This document shows, one piece after another, positions 17,814 through 25,436 of a stretch of 56,174 bases of DNA. Source of the stretch: Nocardioides sp. PD653-B2. Lineage in GTDB: Bacteria; Actinomycetota; Actinomycetes; Propionibacteriales; Nocardioidaceae. Position numbers and translations under genes: made by a program. Position 1 is the stretch's first letter. Each line of letters starts with the position of its first letter. The notes beneath the pieces are model-generated. The model was not told where the DNA came from. It searched no databases and saw only the letters and a list, made by a program, of their open reading frames with translations. The DNA lies in contig NZ_BDJE01000024.1 in NCBI RefSeq assembly GCF_002117935.1, forward strand, positions 1 through 56,174, written 5' to 3'.

Positions 17814-18956
17814 ATGGACTTCACCTACGACGAGGAGCAGCAGGCGCTGCGCGAGGCCGTCCGCGGCCTGGTCGGCAAGGCCTACTCCGACTTCGAGAAC
17901 CGGCGCAAGGCCGTCGCCGAGGACCCCGGGTTCGACGAGAAGCTGTGGGCCAGGCTGGCCGAGATGGGCATCCTCGGGCTGCCCTTCCCCGAGGAGTACG
18001 GCGGCATGGGCGCCGGGGCGATCGAGGTCGGCATCGTGGCCCAGGAGTTCGGCCGGGTGCTCGCGCCCGAGCCGTTCCTGACCTCCGTGGTCCTGGCCGG
18101 CGGCATCATCGCCGCGGCCGGCACCGAGGAGCAGAAGTCCGAGCTGCTCGGCGCCCTGACCGAGGGCTCGATGGTCCCGACGTTCGCGCACGCCGAGCCC
18201 GGGTCGCGCTGGCAGCCCACGGCCGCCGGCGTCACCGCGACGCAGGACGGTGACAGCTGGGCGCTGAGCGGCGTCAAGGAGCCGGTCCCCCACGGCGCGC
18301 GCGCCGACGTGCTGGTCGTCAGCGCGGCGCTCCCCGACGGCGGCACCGGCCTCTTCCTGGTGCCGGGTGACGCCGACGGCGTCACCCGCACCGGCTACCC
18401 GACCCACGACGGGGGCCGCGCCGCCAAGGTGGCCTTCGACGGCGCCGCGGCGTCCCCCCTGGGCAGCCCCGACGACCGCGCCGGCCTCATCGCGCGGGTG
18501 CTCGACATCGCCCGGATCACCGCCTGCAACGAGGCAGTCGGGCTGATGGAGGTGGCGCTCGAGCAGACCTCGGCGTACCTCAAGAGCCGCAAGCAGTTCG
18601 GCGTCACGCTGAACACCTTCCAGGCGCTGACCTTCCGCGCGGCCGACATGTACGTCTCGCTCGAGCTGGCGCGCAGCCTCGCCGTCTGGGCGACGATGGT
18701 GCTGGCCGGAGCGTCGGGTGAGGAGGCCTCGGTCGCCGCCTCGCGCGCGTCGCTGGGCGTCAGCCGCGCGGGCCGGCACATCGGCCAGGAGGCCATCCAG
18801 CTGCACGGCGGCATCGGCATGACCGCGGAGTACAGCATCGGCAGCTACACCAGCCGGCTCACCGCGCTCGACCACCTCTTCGGCGACGGCAACCACCACC
18901 TGGGGCTGCTCGGCGCCGCTGTCGGTGGGTACGACGAGGTCGACCCGCTTCCGTAG
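17814..18956 (+). CDS. Acyl-CoA dehydrogenase family protein (PimD-like small subunit)
   Basis: 380 residues, 24 bases after the large-subunit gene with GGGAGGAGAG as ribosome site. The fold is ACAD-like: FPEEYGGMGAG, YLKSRKQFGVTLNTFQAL and QLHGGIGMTAEY are conserved. However the middle domain FAHAEPGSRWQP replaces the usual T-E-P-x-A-G-S-D motif, and the C-terminal catalytic segment is absent. This asymmetry is what heteromeric (alpha2beta2) ACADs show, one subunit retaining substrate-binding but incomplete FAD contacts. Substrate is probably a dicarboxylyl- or side-chain acyl-CoA; this is inference. Confidence 0.9.
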   Translation: MDFTYDEEQQALREAVRGLVGKAYSDFENRRKAVAEDPGFDEKLWARLAEMGILGLPFPEEYGGMGAGAIEVGIVAQEFGRVLAPEPFLTSVVLAGGIIAAAGTEEQKSELLGALTEGSMVPTFAHAEPGSRWQPTAAGVTATQDGDSWALSGVKEPVPHGARADVLVVSAALPDGGTGLFLVPGDADGVTRTGYPTHDGGRAAKVAFDGAAASPLGSPDDRAGLIARVLDIARITACNEAVGLMEVALEQTSAYLKSRKQFGVTLNTFQALTFRAADMYVSLELARSLAVWATMVLAGASGEEASVAASRASLGVSRAGRHIGQEAIQLHGGIGMTAEYSIGSYTSRLTALDHLFGDGNHHLGLLGAAVGGYDEVDPLP

Positions 18957-18999
18957 GTTTTCCACAGGCCGCGGATCGGCGGTGTCGGACGTGCGGTGA

Positions 19000-19017
19000 G
19001 CCGGGAATCCTCCCGGC
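19000..19017 (+). promoter_or_regulatory. Hairpin abutting the start codon of the toxin operon
   Basis: GCCGGGA (19000-19006) and TCCCGGC (19011-19017) are perfect inverted arms around ATCC, ending one base before ATG 19018. In an RNA with this leader the ribosome-entry region would be folded. No separate Shine-Dalgarno is visible. Confidence 0.5.
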
Positions 19018-19323
19018 ATGATCACCCTCGACCACACCGCCTTCCGCGCGGCCGTCGCGGACGTCCACGCCGCTGCCGATCGGCTCCGTGACGACCGCGA
19101 ACGGGTCGCGCAGGAGGTCGACGGCCTCCTCGACACGGGCTGGCGCGGCGCCGCCGCCACGGCGTACGCCGCCGGCTGGGACGACTGGAAACAGGCCGCG
19201 GCCCGCGTGCTCGCCGGCCTCGACACGATGGGTCGGCTGCTCGACGCGGCACATGCCGACCTGGCGCAGAGCGACACCTCCTCGGCCGACTCGCTCGCTC
19301 GTCTCACGGCGAGGCTGGGCTGA
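19018..19323 (+). CDS. WXG100-like small helical protein, toxin operon gene 1
   Basis: 101 residues, all predicted helical, with the helix-turn-helix W-x-G signature TGWRGAAATAYAAGWDDW near residues 40-57. ESX/WXG100 proteins are type VII secretion substrates or chaperone partners that dimerise as four-helix bundles. It opens a four-gene operon and its stop overlaps the next start (TGATG). It probably pairs with the next gene product and helps deliver the large toxin. No type VII ATPase or membrane component lies in the window. Confidence 0.85.
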   Translation: MITLDHTAFRAAVADVHAAADRLRDDRERVAQEVDGLLDTGWRGAAATAYAAGWDDWKQAAARVLAGLDTMGRLLDAAHADLAQSDTSSADSLARLTARLG

Positions 19324-19622
19324 TGTCCTCCGCCTTCGCGGTCGACCTCGACGAGCTGATGCGCTCGATCGACGAGATGGCGCGCGCCGGCGCGGCGCTC
19401 GACGTCCTGCTCAGCGACGTCGCCGCCCGCGTCGCGGCGCTCCACGAAACATGGTCCGGCGAGGCCGCCGCCGCCCAGGCTGCCGCGCAGGCGGAGTGGG
19501 AGGCCGGCTTCCGCGAGATGCGCTCGGCGCTCGCGTCGATGCGGGCGGCCGCGGACCTCGCGCACGGCAACTACGGCGACGCGGTCGCCACCAACCTGCG
19601 GATGTGGGAGCAGGTCCGATGA
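19323..19622 (+). CDS. WXG100-like small helical protein, toxin operon gene 2
   Basis: 99 residues, helical, with the turn ALHETWSGEAAAAQAAAQAE (W-S-G) at about 40-58. It is about the size of EsxA/EsxB relatives. Its ATG overlaps the stop of gene 1 and its stop overlaps the toxin ATG (ATGA), so all three are translationally coupled. Together with gene 1 it likely forms a heterodimer; this is inference from family biology. Confidence 0.85.
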   Translation: MSSAFAVDLDELMRSIDEMARAGAALDVLLSDVAARVAALHETWSGEAAAAQAAAQAEWEAGFREMRSALASMRAAADLAHGNYGDAVATNLRMWEQVR

Positions 19623-21010
19623 GGGTCGCGATCCGCGGCGAGGGCTACTCCTCGGCCGTCGAGGCGTTCGTCTCGGGCAACCTGCTGGCCGCCCGGGCCT
19701 GCGAGACGCTCTGCAACCGGCTGCCGGCGTACGCCGGCATGGCGGGCGACGACGCGACCGCGACCGACTTCGCCGCGTCGTACGACGAGGCGGCCGCGGA
19801 GGCCGTCTCGGCGCTCGCCGGTCTGGTCGGCGGGCTCGGCTCGCTCGGTCATCTCGCCGAGGCGTCGCTGGCCAACCACCTCGCGGCCGATGCGGAGTCG
19901 GTCGTCGGCGCGGCCTACCGCCCGGACGCTCCGCCCAGCCGCGCCGACGACAGCGTGGGCCTGCTCGTCGGCACCCCGCCCTCCTCGCTCGGCGCGGACT
20001 CCTCGTCGCTGCCCGGGTGGGCGTCGGTCGTCCTCGACTTCCTCGAGGGCGTCTTCTGGCCGGACGCCGACACCGACCGCCTGCGCGACGCCGCTGCCTC
20101 CTGGCGGTCGGCCGCGACCTCCGTCTCGATCCTCACGGCGCACTGCCGCACGGCGCTCGAGGGCTTCGAGGGCGAGCTCTCCCCCGAGATCCCGCTCGCC
20201 GTCGCGACCACCCAGGACCTCCGCGTCCGGATCGACGTGGTCGCCGACCAGCTGGCCACGATCGCCACGTCCTGCGAGGCCTACGCCGACCAGGTCGACG
20301 CCAAGCGCGCCGAGATGCTCGACCTGCTCGAGCAGCTCGGCATCGAGCTGGGCGTCGGCGCCCTCGTCACCGGCGCGCTGTCGCTCCTCTCCGGCGGGCT
20401 CGCCGCAGGCGCCGGCACCGCCGCCGCCGGTGGCCGCATCGCCGCCGTCTCCCGCGACCTGAAGGTCATCGTCGACGCGCTGCGGGTCCTCAACGGCAGC
20501 ACGTCCGCGGGTCTCCGGCCGGTGTCCGCGACGCTGCGTGACTCGCGGTCGTACCTGTCGCGGTTGGTCGCTGCTCGGCGTACGGCGATGACGGAGCGGG
20601 GAAGTCTGCGCCTGGGGCGGGAGTACGGCTTCCCGCGGCGGTGGTTGCGCTCGCACGAGCACTCCGGCAGTCACACGCGGAGGGACCACATCGGCAGGAG
20701 CGACCAGCAGCTGCGCGAGAGACTGGCCAACGAGAGCGGGCCGCCTGCTGCCTCGACCTTCCGATCGGAACGAGAGGCGGAGCGAGCCATCGAGGATGCG
20801 ATCTCGCGAAACCGGGGTGCCATCGACAACTGGATGGCCTCCGGACGCTTCAAGAAGCCGTTCTTCGCGGATGTCGGCTACGACATCGGACGGATCCTCG
20901 TCCGCGATACTGGCGAGATCGTCTCCAGCACCAAGGTCCGCCTCGTCCTCGTGAAGGACTCGTCGATGCCGCTTGGATGGCGCCTATTGACCGCCTTCCC
21001 GGATCTCTGA
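19619..21010 (+). CDS. Polymorphic toxin: ESX-type N-terminus with RNase A-like CDI toxin C-terminus
   Basis: 463 residues. The N-terminal ~240 are helical and Ala-rich with a WPDADTDRLRDAAASWRSAA segment (147-166), the usual pre-toxin helical region of type VII-delivered toxins. A glycine/alanine-rich hydrophobic stretch follows at 243-272. The C-terminal ~120 residues (about 343-463) read RSHEHSGSHTRRDHIG, then AASTF, then WMASGRF, DIGRILVRDTG and WRLLTAFPD. These match the RNase A-like bacterial CDI toxin family; His348, His352 and His357 are candidate catalytic residues. It probably cleaves RNA in competitor cells. The next gene encodes the matching immunity protein. Confidence 0.88.
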   Translation: MRVAIRGEGYSSAVEAFVSGNLLAARACETLCNRLPAYAGMAGDDATATDFAASYDEAAAEAVSALAGLVGGLGSLGHLAEASLANHLAADAESVVGAAYRPDAPPSRADDSVGLLVGTPPSSLGADSSSLPGWASVVLDFLEGVFWPDADTDRLRDAAASWRSAATSVSILTAHCRTALEGFEGELSPEIPLAVATTQDLRVRIDVVADQLATIATSCEAYADQVDAKRAEMLDLLEQLGIELGVGALVTGALSLLSGGLAAGAGTAAAGGRIAAVSRDLKVIVDALRVLNGSTSAGLRPVSATLRDSRSYLSRLVAARRTAMTERGSLRLGREYGFPRRWLRSHEHSGSHTRRDHIGRSDQQLRERLANESGPPAASTFRSEREAERAIEDAISRNRGAIDNWMASGRFKKPFFADVGYDIGRILVRDTGEIVSSTKVRLVLVKDSSMPLGWRLLTAFPDL

Positions 21011-21019
21011 GGAGAGCAG

Positions 21020-21307
21020 ATGCCTGACGAATCGGCGCTCGAGCACCTCATCGGCGCCTACCTGAACCAGGATCAGTCGCTCGTCTACCCGGACCTCATG
21101 GCCGGCGTCGATGACTTCGCCAGGGACGAGCCCGACCTCGCCGCCGCGTTGCCGTCCGAGATCGACGACGTCCTCGCCTCGCACATGTCCGAAGCGGACC
21201 TGGTAGCACTCATGCGACGGCTCGGAGCGGGATTCATGCCGGGCGAGGGCGGCTACCGCGGCAGGCTCACCGAGATCGCCGACCGCGTCCGGGCTGCCAC
21301 GAGCTGA
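21020..21307 (+). CDS. CdiI-like immunity protein
   Basis: 95 residues, acidic, starting 9 bases after the toxin stop with AGGAGAG as ribosome site. SALEHLIGAYLNQDQSLVYP, DEPDLAAALPSEIDDVL and GGYRGRLTEIADRV match the layout of small CdiI-type immunity proteins (L-x-Y-L-x-Q-D at the front, E-I-D/E-x-L-L in the middle, Y-R-x-x-L near the end). It should bind and block the RNase A-like domain. Family recognition is by pattern; the pairing with the toxin is by position. Confidence 0.82.
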   Translation: MPDESALEHLIGAYLNQDQSLVYPDLMAGVDDFARDEPDLAAALPSEIDDVLASHMSEADLVALMRRLGAGFMPGEGGYRGRLTEIADRVRAATS

Positions 21308-21311
21308 GCGA

Positions 21312-21357
21312 GTCGTCCGCCTCTCACGCGTCTATACGCTGCCCTGAGGCGGACGAC
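21312..21357. terminator. Bidirectional terminator hairpin
   Basis: GTCGTCCGCCTC (21312-21323) and GAGGCGGACGAC (21346-21357) are perfect 12-base inverted arms with a 22-base loop. They fill the 54-bp gap between the convergent immunity and GH30 genes, the expected place for a shared terminator. No U-run follows. Confidence 0.7.
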
Positions 21358-21361
21358 CCGC

Positions 21362-22765
21362 TCACCCGGACGGCACCGGCGCCCGATAGCTGAACATCTC
21401 CCCCGGACGTACGACGTAGCGCCGCCCGCCGCCGTCGCCGATCGCGATCCGCACGGTCTGCTCGGAGCCGGAGCGGTTCTGCCCGAAGACGCCGACGGTG
21501 TCGTCGGGGTTGCGGAAGGCCGCGACGCTGAGCCACTCCGGCGCCTCGGCGTCGATCACGCGGGCGCCCGGGGCGGCCGCGCGGGAGAGGTGGGCGAGCG
21601 TGAAGAACTCGGGCTCGCGGATCATCCCGGACGGCGTCACGGTCACCACCCCGCGACACAGCTTGCAGCCGCCACGGGACCCGGTGTCGGCCGGGCCGTG
21701 CTCGGCGTCGAGGGCGAGGTTCCACATCATCAGCCCGGACGAGCCGGCGCGGATCGCGTCGGCGACCAGGTTCTCGGCGTCCCAGCCGAAGGTGCCGGTC
21801 GCGTCGTCGACGGTGCCGGTGCACTCGGTGATCATCCGGGGCAGGGCAAGACCGGCCATCTGGTCGGGGTGGCCCGCGTAGCAGTGGAACGCCGCCCCGT
21901 CGAAGCCGTCCGATTCGGCGAGGACGGCGTCCACCCGGTCGCGGTCGTCCCAGTTGTGGTCGATCGCCCAGAGCCGGGTGCCGAGGGCGTCGAGCCGCGG
22001 CCCGACGGAGCTGGCGAGGGTGGCCATCTGCGCGTCGGTCATCGTCATCGTCGGGTAGTCGGAGCTGTGCCCGGGCTCGTTGCCGAGGGAGGTCGCCCAG
22101 AGCGGCACGCCGTGCCGCTCCAGCCACTGCGCCTGAGCGACGAGCAGGTCGCCGTACGCGCCCACCTCGTCGTCGGCGAGCGCGCCACCGCGCAGGGTGC
22201 CGCTGGTCTTCATCGCGGCGGGCGCCGACCAGGCGGCGCCCACGACCCGGAGGCCGGGGCGCAGGGGCAGTACGTCGGAGGTCACGAGGTCGAGCGCGCG
22301 CCGGGCCTCGGGGCTCGGCGTCGCGGTCCGGCCGTCCCACGACCAGCTCCACATCCGCGGCGAGAAGTCGGTCGCCGAGAGCGGCAGACGGAGCATGTTC
22401 AGCCGGGCACCCCGGGCGGCCTTCGGGTCGAAGAGCGTGCGCACGAAGCCGGGCCGGCCGTCGAGCAGCTCGACGGACGCATCCGTCAGGGCCGCGCCGG
22501 TGCCCCACCAGACCTGCCGGGTCTGCTCGGGGTGGAGGACGACGTCGACCGTCGACCCGGCCGACGCCCGGGAGGTCGGGAGGGTCTGCAGCCGGCGGCC
22601 GGGGTCGGTGGGCGAGGAGACGGTGAAGGTCGGCTTCGGCGGCGGCTTCGGAGCCGCCCTGCCACCCACGTCGGCCGACGGCACGGCCGCGGATCCGCAC
22701 GAGACCACCGCGCTCGCGACCACGGCGGCGAGCACGGGCAGGAGGGCCCGGCAGGGGATCACCAT
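21362..22765 (-). CDS. Glycoside hydrolase family 30 lipoprotein
   Basis: 467 residues from ATG 22765 (GGAG just upstream). The N-terminus has a lipoprotein signal with lipobox VVSC (Cys23) and a Pro/Lys linker. GH30 clan-A landmarks are WWGTGAALTDAS at the front, the acid/base in TSLGNEP (Glu230) and the nucleophile in MITECTG (Glu314). A C-terminal beta-sandwich ends the protein. GH30 enzymes cleave beta-1,6-glucans, glucosylceramide or xylan; substrate cannot be chosen here. Surface anchoring implies an extracellular target. Confidence 0.9.
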   Translation of the reverse strand: MVIPCRALLPVLAAVVASAVVSCGSAAVPSADVGGRAAPKPPPKPTFTVSSPTDPGRRLQTLPTSRASAGSTVDVVLHPEQTRQVWWGTGAALTDASVELLDGRPGFVRTLFDPKAARGARLNMLRLPLSATDFSPRMWSWSWDGRTATPSPEARRALDLVTSDVLPLRPGLRVVGAAWSAPAAMKTSGTLRGGALADDEVGAYGDLLVAQAQWLERHGVPLWATSLGNEPGHSSDYPTMTMTDAQMATLASSVGPRLDALGTRLWAIDHNWDDRDRVDAVLAESDGFDGAAFHCYAGHPDQMAGLALPRMITECTGTVDDATGTFGWDAENLVADAIRAGSSGLMMWNLALDAEHGPADTGSRGGCKLCRGVVTVTPSGMIREPEFFTLAHLSRAAAPGARVIDAEAPEWLSVAAFRNPDDTVGVFGQNRSGSEQTVRIAIGDGGGRRYVVRPGEMFSYRAPVPSG

Positions 22766-22888
22766 CGCTCCACCGTGTGCAGACTCCGCGCGCAGATGCA
22801 ACCTCGGTGACCAGATCGGGGCGAAGGTCCGTGCCCGGGTTGACCCTTGGCCCTGTGCCCCGCGCAACCGCGGCGAGACGGTGGCGTC

Positions 22889-23569
22889 ATGAGCACCGCC
22901 GTCTACCCGGTCCGCCTCGACGCCGAGCTCGAGGAGCCGCTCAGTCGCTGGTTGTGGCTGGTGAAGTGGCTGTTGGCGATCCCCCACTGCATCATTCTCG
23001 TCTTCCTCTGGATCGCGTTCGTGGTCCTCACCGTGATCGCGTTCTTCGCGATCCTGTTCACCGGTCGCTACCCGCGCGGGATCTTCGACTTCAACGTCGG
23101 CGTCCTCCGGTGGAGCTGGCGGGTGGGCTACTACACGTACGGCGCACTGGGCACCGACCGCTACCCGCCGTTCGCCCTCGCCGAGAAGGACGACTACCCC
23201 GCCCACCTCGAGGTCGACTACCCCGAGCACCTGTCGCGCGGGCTGGTGCTGGTCAAGTGGTGGCTGCTCGCGATCCCGCAGTACATCGTGGTCGGCATCT
23301 TCAGCGGCGGCGCCCACGCTGCCGGCGGCTGGGGCGGCAGCGGGCTGATCGGCTTCCTCGTCCTGGTGGCCGCCGTGGTGCTGCTGTTCACCGGCCACTA
23401 CCTCGCCGATGTCTTCCCGCTGGTCATCGGCCTCAACCGCTGGGTCTTCCGGGTCGCGGCGTACGCCGCGCTGATGACCGACGAGTACCCGCCGTTCCGT
23501 CTCGACCTCGGCGGCGCCGACCCGGGCAGCGTCCGGGCCGAGCACCCGATCGCCACACCGGTCCCGTGA
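22889..23569 (+). CDS. Membrane protein with two DUF4389 units
   Basis: 226 residues from ATG 22889. The sequence repeats itself: [20 protein letters not shown] and later [18 protein letters not shown] begin two units. Each has a hydrophobic pair ending in [16 protein letters not shown] or [16 protein letters not shown], then a W-x-x-R-V-x-x-Y and D-x-YPPF. This tandem is the DUF4389 architecture. Four membrane helices are likely. Function is unknown. It is 7 bases upstream of another small membrane protein gene, so an operon is likely. Confidence 0.85.
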   Translation: MSTAVYPVRLDAELEEPLSRWLWLVKWLLAIPHCIILVFLWIAFVVLTVIAFFAILFTGRYPRGIFDFNVGVLRWSWRVGYYTYGALGTDRYPPFALAEKDDYPAHLEVDYPEHLSRGLVLVKWWLLAIPQYIVVGIFSGGAHAAGGWGGSGLIGFLVLVAAVVLLFTGHYLADVFPLVIGLNRWVFRVAAYAALMTDEYPPFRLDLGGADPGSVRAEHPIATPVP

Positions 23570-23576
23570 GCACCCC

Positions 23577-24020
23577 ATGACCACCACGGCCGACACCCGT
23601 CGCCGACCGTCGGCGCCTGCCCGACGCTCGGGGTACGTCGGCACCGTCGTCGTCGACGCGCTCTTCCTCTACCTCCTGAACCGGTGGCCCGGCTGGGACC
23701 TGCTGCCGTTCCTGACCCCCGACTTCGAGCGGGTCATCGGGCTGATGAACCTCTCGATCGTGGTCCACCTGGCCGCGAACGCCCTCTACGTGGCCTGGGA
23801 CCCGCGCTGGCTGCGCGCCATCGGCGAGATCGTCACGTCGGCGATCGGGATCGTCGTGGTCTCACGCTTCTGGCAGGTGTTCCCGTTCGACACCGCCGAC
23901 GACTGGTCCGGCTGGGGCCTGGTCGCCCACCTCGTGCTCGGGCTCGGCATCGTCGGCTCGGCGATCGGCGTCGTCAGCGGCGTGGTCCACCTGGTGCGGA
24001 GCTGCCGTCGTCCCGACTGA
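23577..24020 (+). CDS. Small four-helix membrane protein, unknown function
   Basis: 147 residues with a basic N-terminus and about four hydrophobic helices (30-50, 55-75, 80-100, 115-137). No family was recognised beyond similarity in style to conserved actinobacterial membrane proteins. It follows the DUF4389 gene by 7 bases. Its last 47 bases overlap the 3' end of a minus-strand small gene. Confidence 0.7.
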   Translation: MTTTADTRRRPSAPARRSGYVGTVVVDALFLYLLNRWPGWDLLPFLTPDFERVIGLMNLSIVVHLAANALYVAWDPRWLRAIGEIVTSAIGIVVVSRFWQVFPFDTADDWSGWGLVAHLVLGLGIVGSAIGVVSGVVHLVRSCRRPD

Positions 24021-24168
24021 CCGCACCACCGTCGAGGCGGTCCCGGAGCCGGTCACGGACCTCTTCCGGCGTGAGCTGCGCGCGCTGACGCTGGTCACGC
24101 GCGATGATGGCTCCTGTGGCGGCCACTCCGGCCACCCCCGCGAGCCCGAGCCACTTCCAGACCTTCAC
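23974..24168 (-). CDS. 64-residue single-pass membrane protein
   Basis: Starts at GTG 24168, preceded by GGAAGGAG with a 5-base spacer, a strong ribosome site that decides the start; a longer open frame exists upstream. VKVWKWLGLAGVAGVAATGA is one membrane helix, followed by a charged tail with LTPEEVRDRLRDRLD. Its short length and the strong ribosome site support it being real. Function unknown. It overlaps the convergent membrane-protein gene by 47 bases and is divergent from the peptidase-like gene 13 bases away. Confidence 0.65.
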   Translation of the reverse strand: MKVWKWLGLAGVAGVAATGAIIARDQRQRAQLTPEEVRDRLRDRLDGGAVSRDDGSSAPGGPRR

Positions 24169-24181
24169 GAGGACTCCTTCC
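24169..24181. promoter_or_regulatory. Thirteen bases holding Shine-Dalgarno sites of both divergent genes
   Basis: Between GTG 24168 (minus) and ATG 24182 (plus) lie only 13 bases. Plus strand: GAGGA, 8-base spacer, ATG. Minus strand: GGAAGGAG, 5-base spacer, GTG. Both transcripts must therefore begin inside the opposite gene, and their 5' ends are complementary. Confidence 0.65.
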
Positions 24182-24835
24182 ATGACGCTCACACTCGACG
24201 AGGCGGTCGACCTGACCCGCACCGGCGACCTGTGGCTGTTCCGCGGGAACTCGACCGCCGACCACGCTATCCGGGTCCTGACCAACGCGCCCGTCAACCA
24301 CGTCGGGATGGCCGTCGTCCTCGACGACCTGCCGCCGCTGATGTGGCACGCCGAGCTCGGCAAGGGCCTCGTCGACGTGTGGACCAACAGCCACCACCGC
24401 GGCGTCCAGCTGCACGACCTGCGCGGCGCCGTCGAGCAGTGGACCGGCCGTTACGAGCAGCGCGCCTGGCTGCGCCAGCTCGACACCGTGGTCACCCCGA
24501 CGATGGAGGACGCCATCCTCCAGACCATCGCCCGCCTCGACGGCACGCCCTTCCCCACGACGGCCGCGCTGATCGGGCGCTGGGCGAAGGGCCGGATCCG
24601 GCACGCCGCACCGGCCGAGCTCACCTACTGCGCCGAGGTGGTCGCCGCGACGTACGCCGCGATGGGCCTGCTCGACGGCAAGCGCCCGACCAACTACTAC
24701 GACCCCGGCAAGTTCTGGTCCGGCGACGACCTCGAGCTGCTGCGTGGTGCCCGCCTCGGTGACGAGATCGGCGTCCTCACCGATCAGCGGCCACGACAGG
24801 CTCAGTCCTCCGTCGCGCCGACCGAGCGCCAGTAG
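24182..24835 (+). CDS. Permuted papain-like amidase/peptidase (YiiX/YaeF-like)
   Basis: 217 residues from ATG 24182. TGDLWLFRGNSTADHAIRVL and VNHVGMAVVLDD give the first block, with the catalytic His in NHVGM. TYCAEVVAATYAAMGL gives the Cys of the second block. That His-before-Cys order is the circularly permuted NlpC/P60 fold of family C92 (YiiX-like). Such enzymes cleave amide or ester bonds in lipids or peptidoglycan-like substrates. No signal peptide is visible. Its 3' end overlaps the convergent DUF4234 gene by 34 bases. Confidence 0.8.
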   Translation: MTLTLDEAVDLTRTGDLWLFRGNSTADHAIRVLTNAPVNHVGMAVVLDDLPPLMWHAELGKGLVDVWTNSHHRGVQLHDLRGAVEQWTGRYEQRAWLRQLDTVVTPTMEDAILQTIARLDGTPFPTTAALIGRWAKGRIRHAAPAELTYCAEVVAATYAAMGLLDGKRPTNYYDPGKFWSGDDLELLRGARLGDEIGVLTDQRPRQAQSSVAPTERQ

Positions 24836-25305
24836 TCGTTCAGCGCACCGTTCGTCTTCACGAACCACACGATCGCGCCCACGAAGAAGAACCAGCCGAG
24901 CAGCAGGTACCAGAGGCCGGTCGACGCGCTCACCGGGCGCTTCTGGCCGCGACGCTCGTAGAGGCCACCCACCTCGTTGGGGGTGATGAACGGCATCACG
25001 ATGCCGACGAGGGCAGCGAGCAGCAGCGCGATCGGACCGCCCACGCCCTGGCCGCTGTGGGCCTTCATCTCCTCGTGGGTCTTGTAGTACCAGTACCAGG
25101 TGTAGAAGCCGAGCGTGACGACGGTGAGCAGGATGCAGGTGCCGGTGCTGCGGATCTTGCCGATCGGCGCCGCGCCGGCCTGGTAGCCGTAAGGAGCAGC
25201 CGCGGCGGCAGCGGGGGCCACCATCCCCGTGGGAGCGGCACCGTACGGCGGCGGGACCGCCTCGGCGGGCTGGGTCGGCGAAACGGGCTCGGTGCTCTCG
25301 GTCAT
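24802..25305 (-). CDS. DUF4234 domain membrane protein
   Basis: 167 residues from ATG 25305, with GAGGA nine bases upstream. A Pro/Ala/Tyr-rich N-terminus (about 1-45) precedes GKIRSTGTCILLTVVTLGFYTWYWYY, the DUF4234 signature (G-x-R-x-x-x ... T-x-G-x-Y-x-x-Y-W). Two more hydrophobic helices follow and the tail ends in NGALNDYWRS. Role unknown; family is frequent in actinobacteria. Confidence 0.88.
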   Translation of the reverse strand: MTESTEPVSPTQPAEAVPPPYGAAPTGMVAPAAAAAAPYGYQAGAAPIGKIRSTGTCILLTVVTLGFYTWYWYYKTHEEMKAHSGQGVGGPIALLLAALVGIVMPFITPNEVGGLYERRGQKRPVSASTGLWYLLLGWFFFVGAIVWFVKTNGALNDYWRSVGATED

Positions 25306-25436
25306 GACAGTTGTCCTCACGCGGAAATGTTGGGCCGCATCGAAGGGTAGGGCCTGCGCGGCGCCGCGTGCGCGCATTTCGGCCGAAGTCGAGCCTGCTC
25401 AGCTAGACGTCGACGTGTGCCGGCGTCTCGACGGGC

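Noticed and set aside
16605..18956. KstR-type operator for the acyl-CoA dehydrogenase pair
   Set aside because: The upstream AACGTGT is only half a site and lacks the GTT arm, so steroid regulation of this pair is not supported.
25306..25436. GTCTCGACGGGCTC-like sequence in the gap after the DUF4234 gene
   Set aside because: Looks like a decayed dispersed repeat, but no complete dyad or second copy in the window supports a call.
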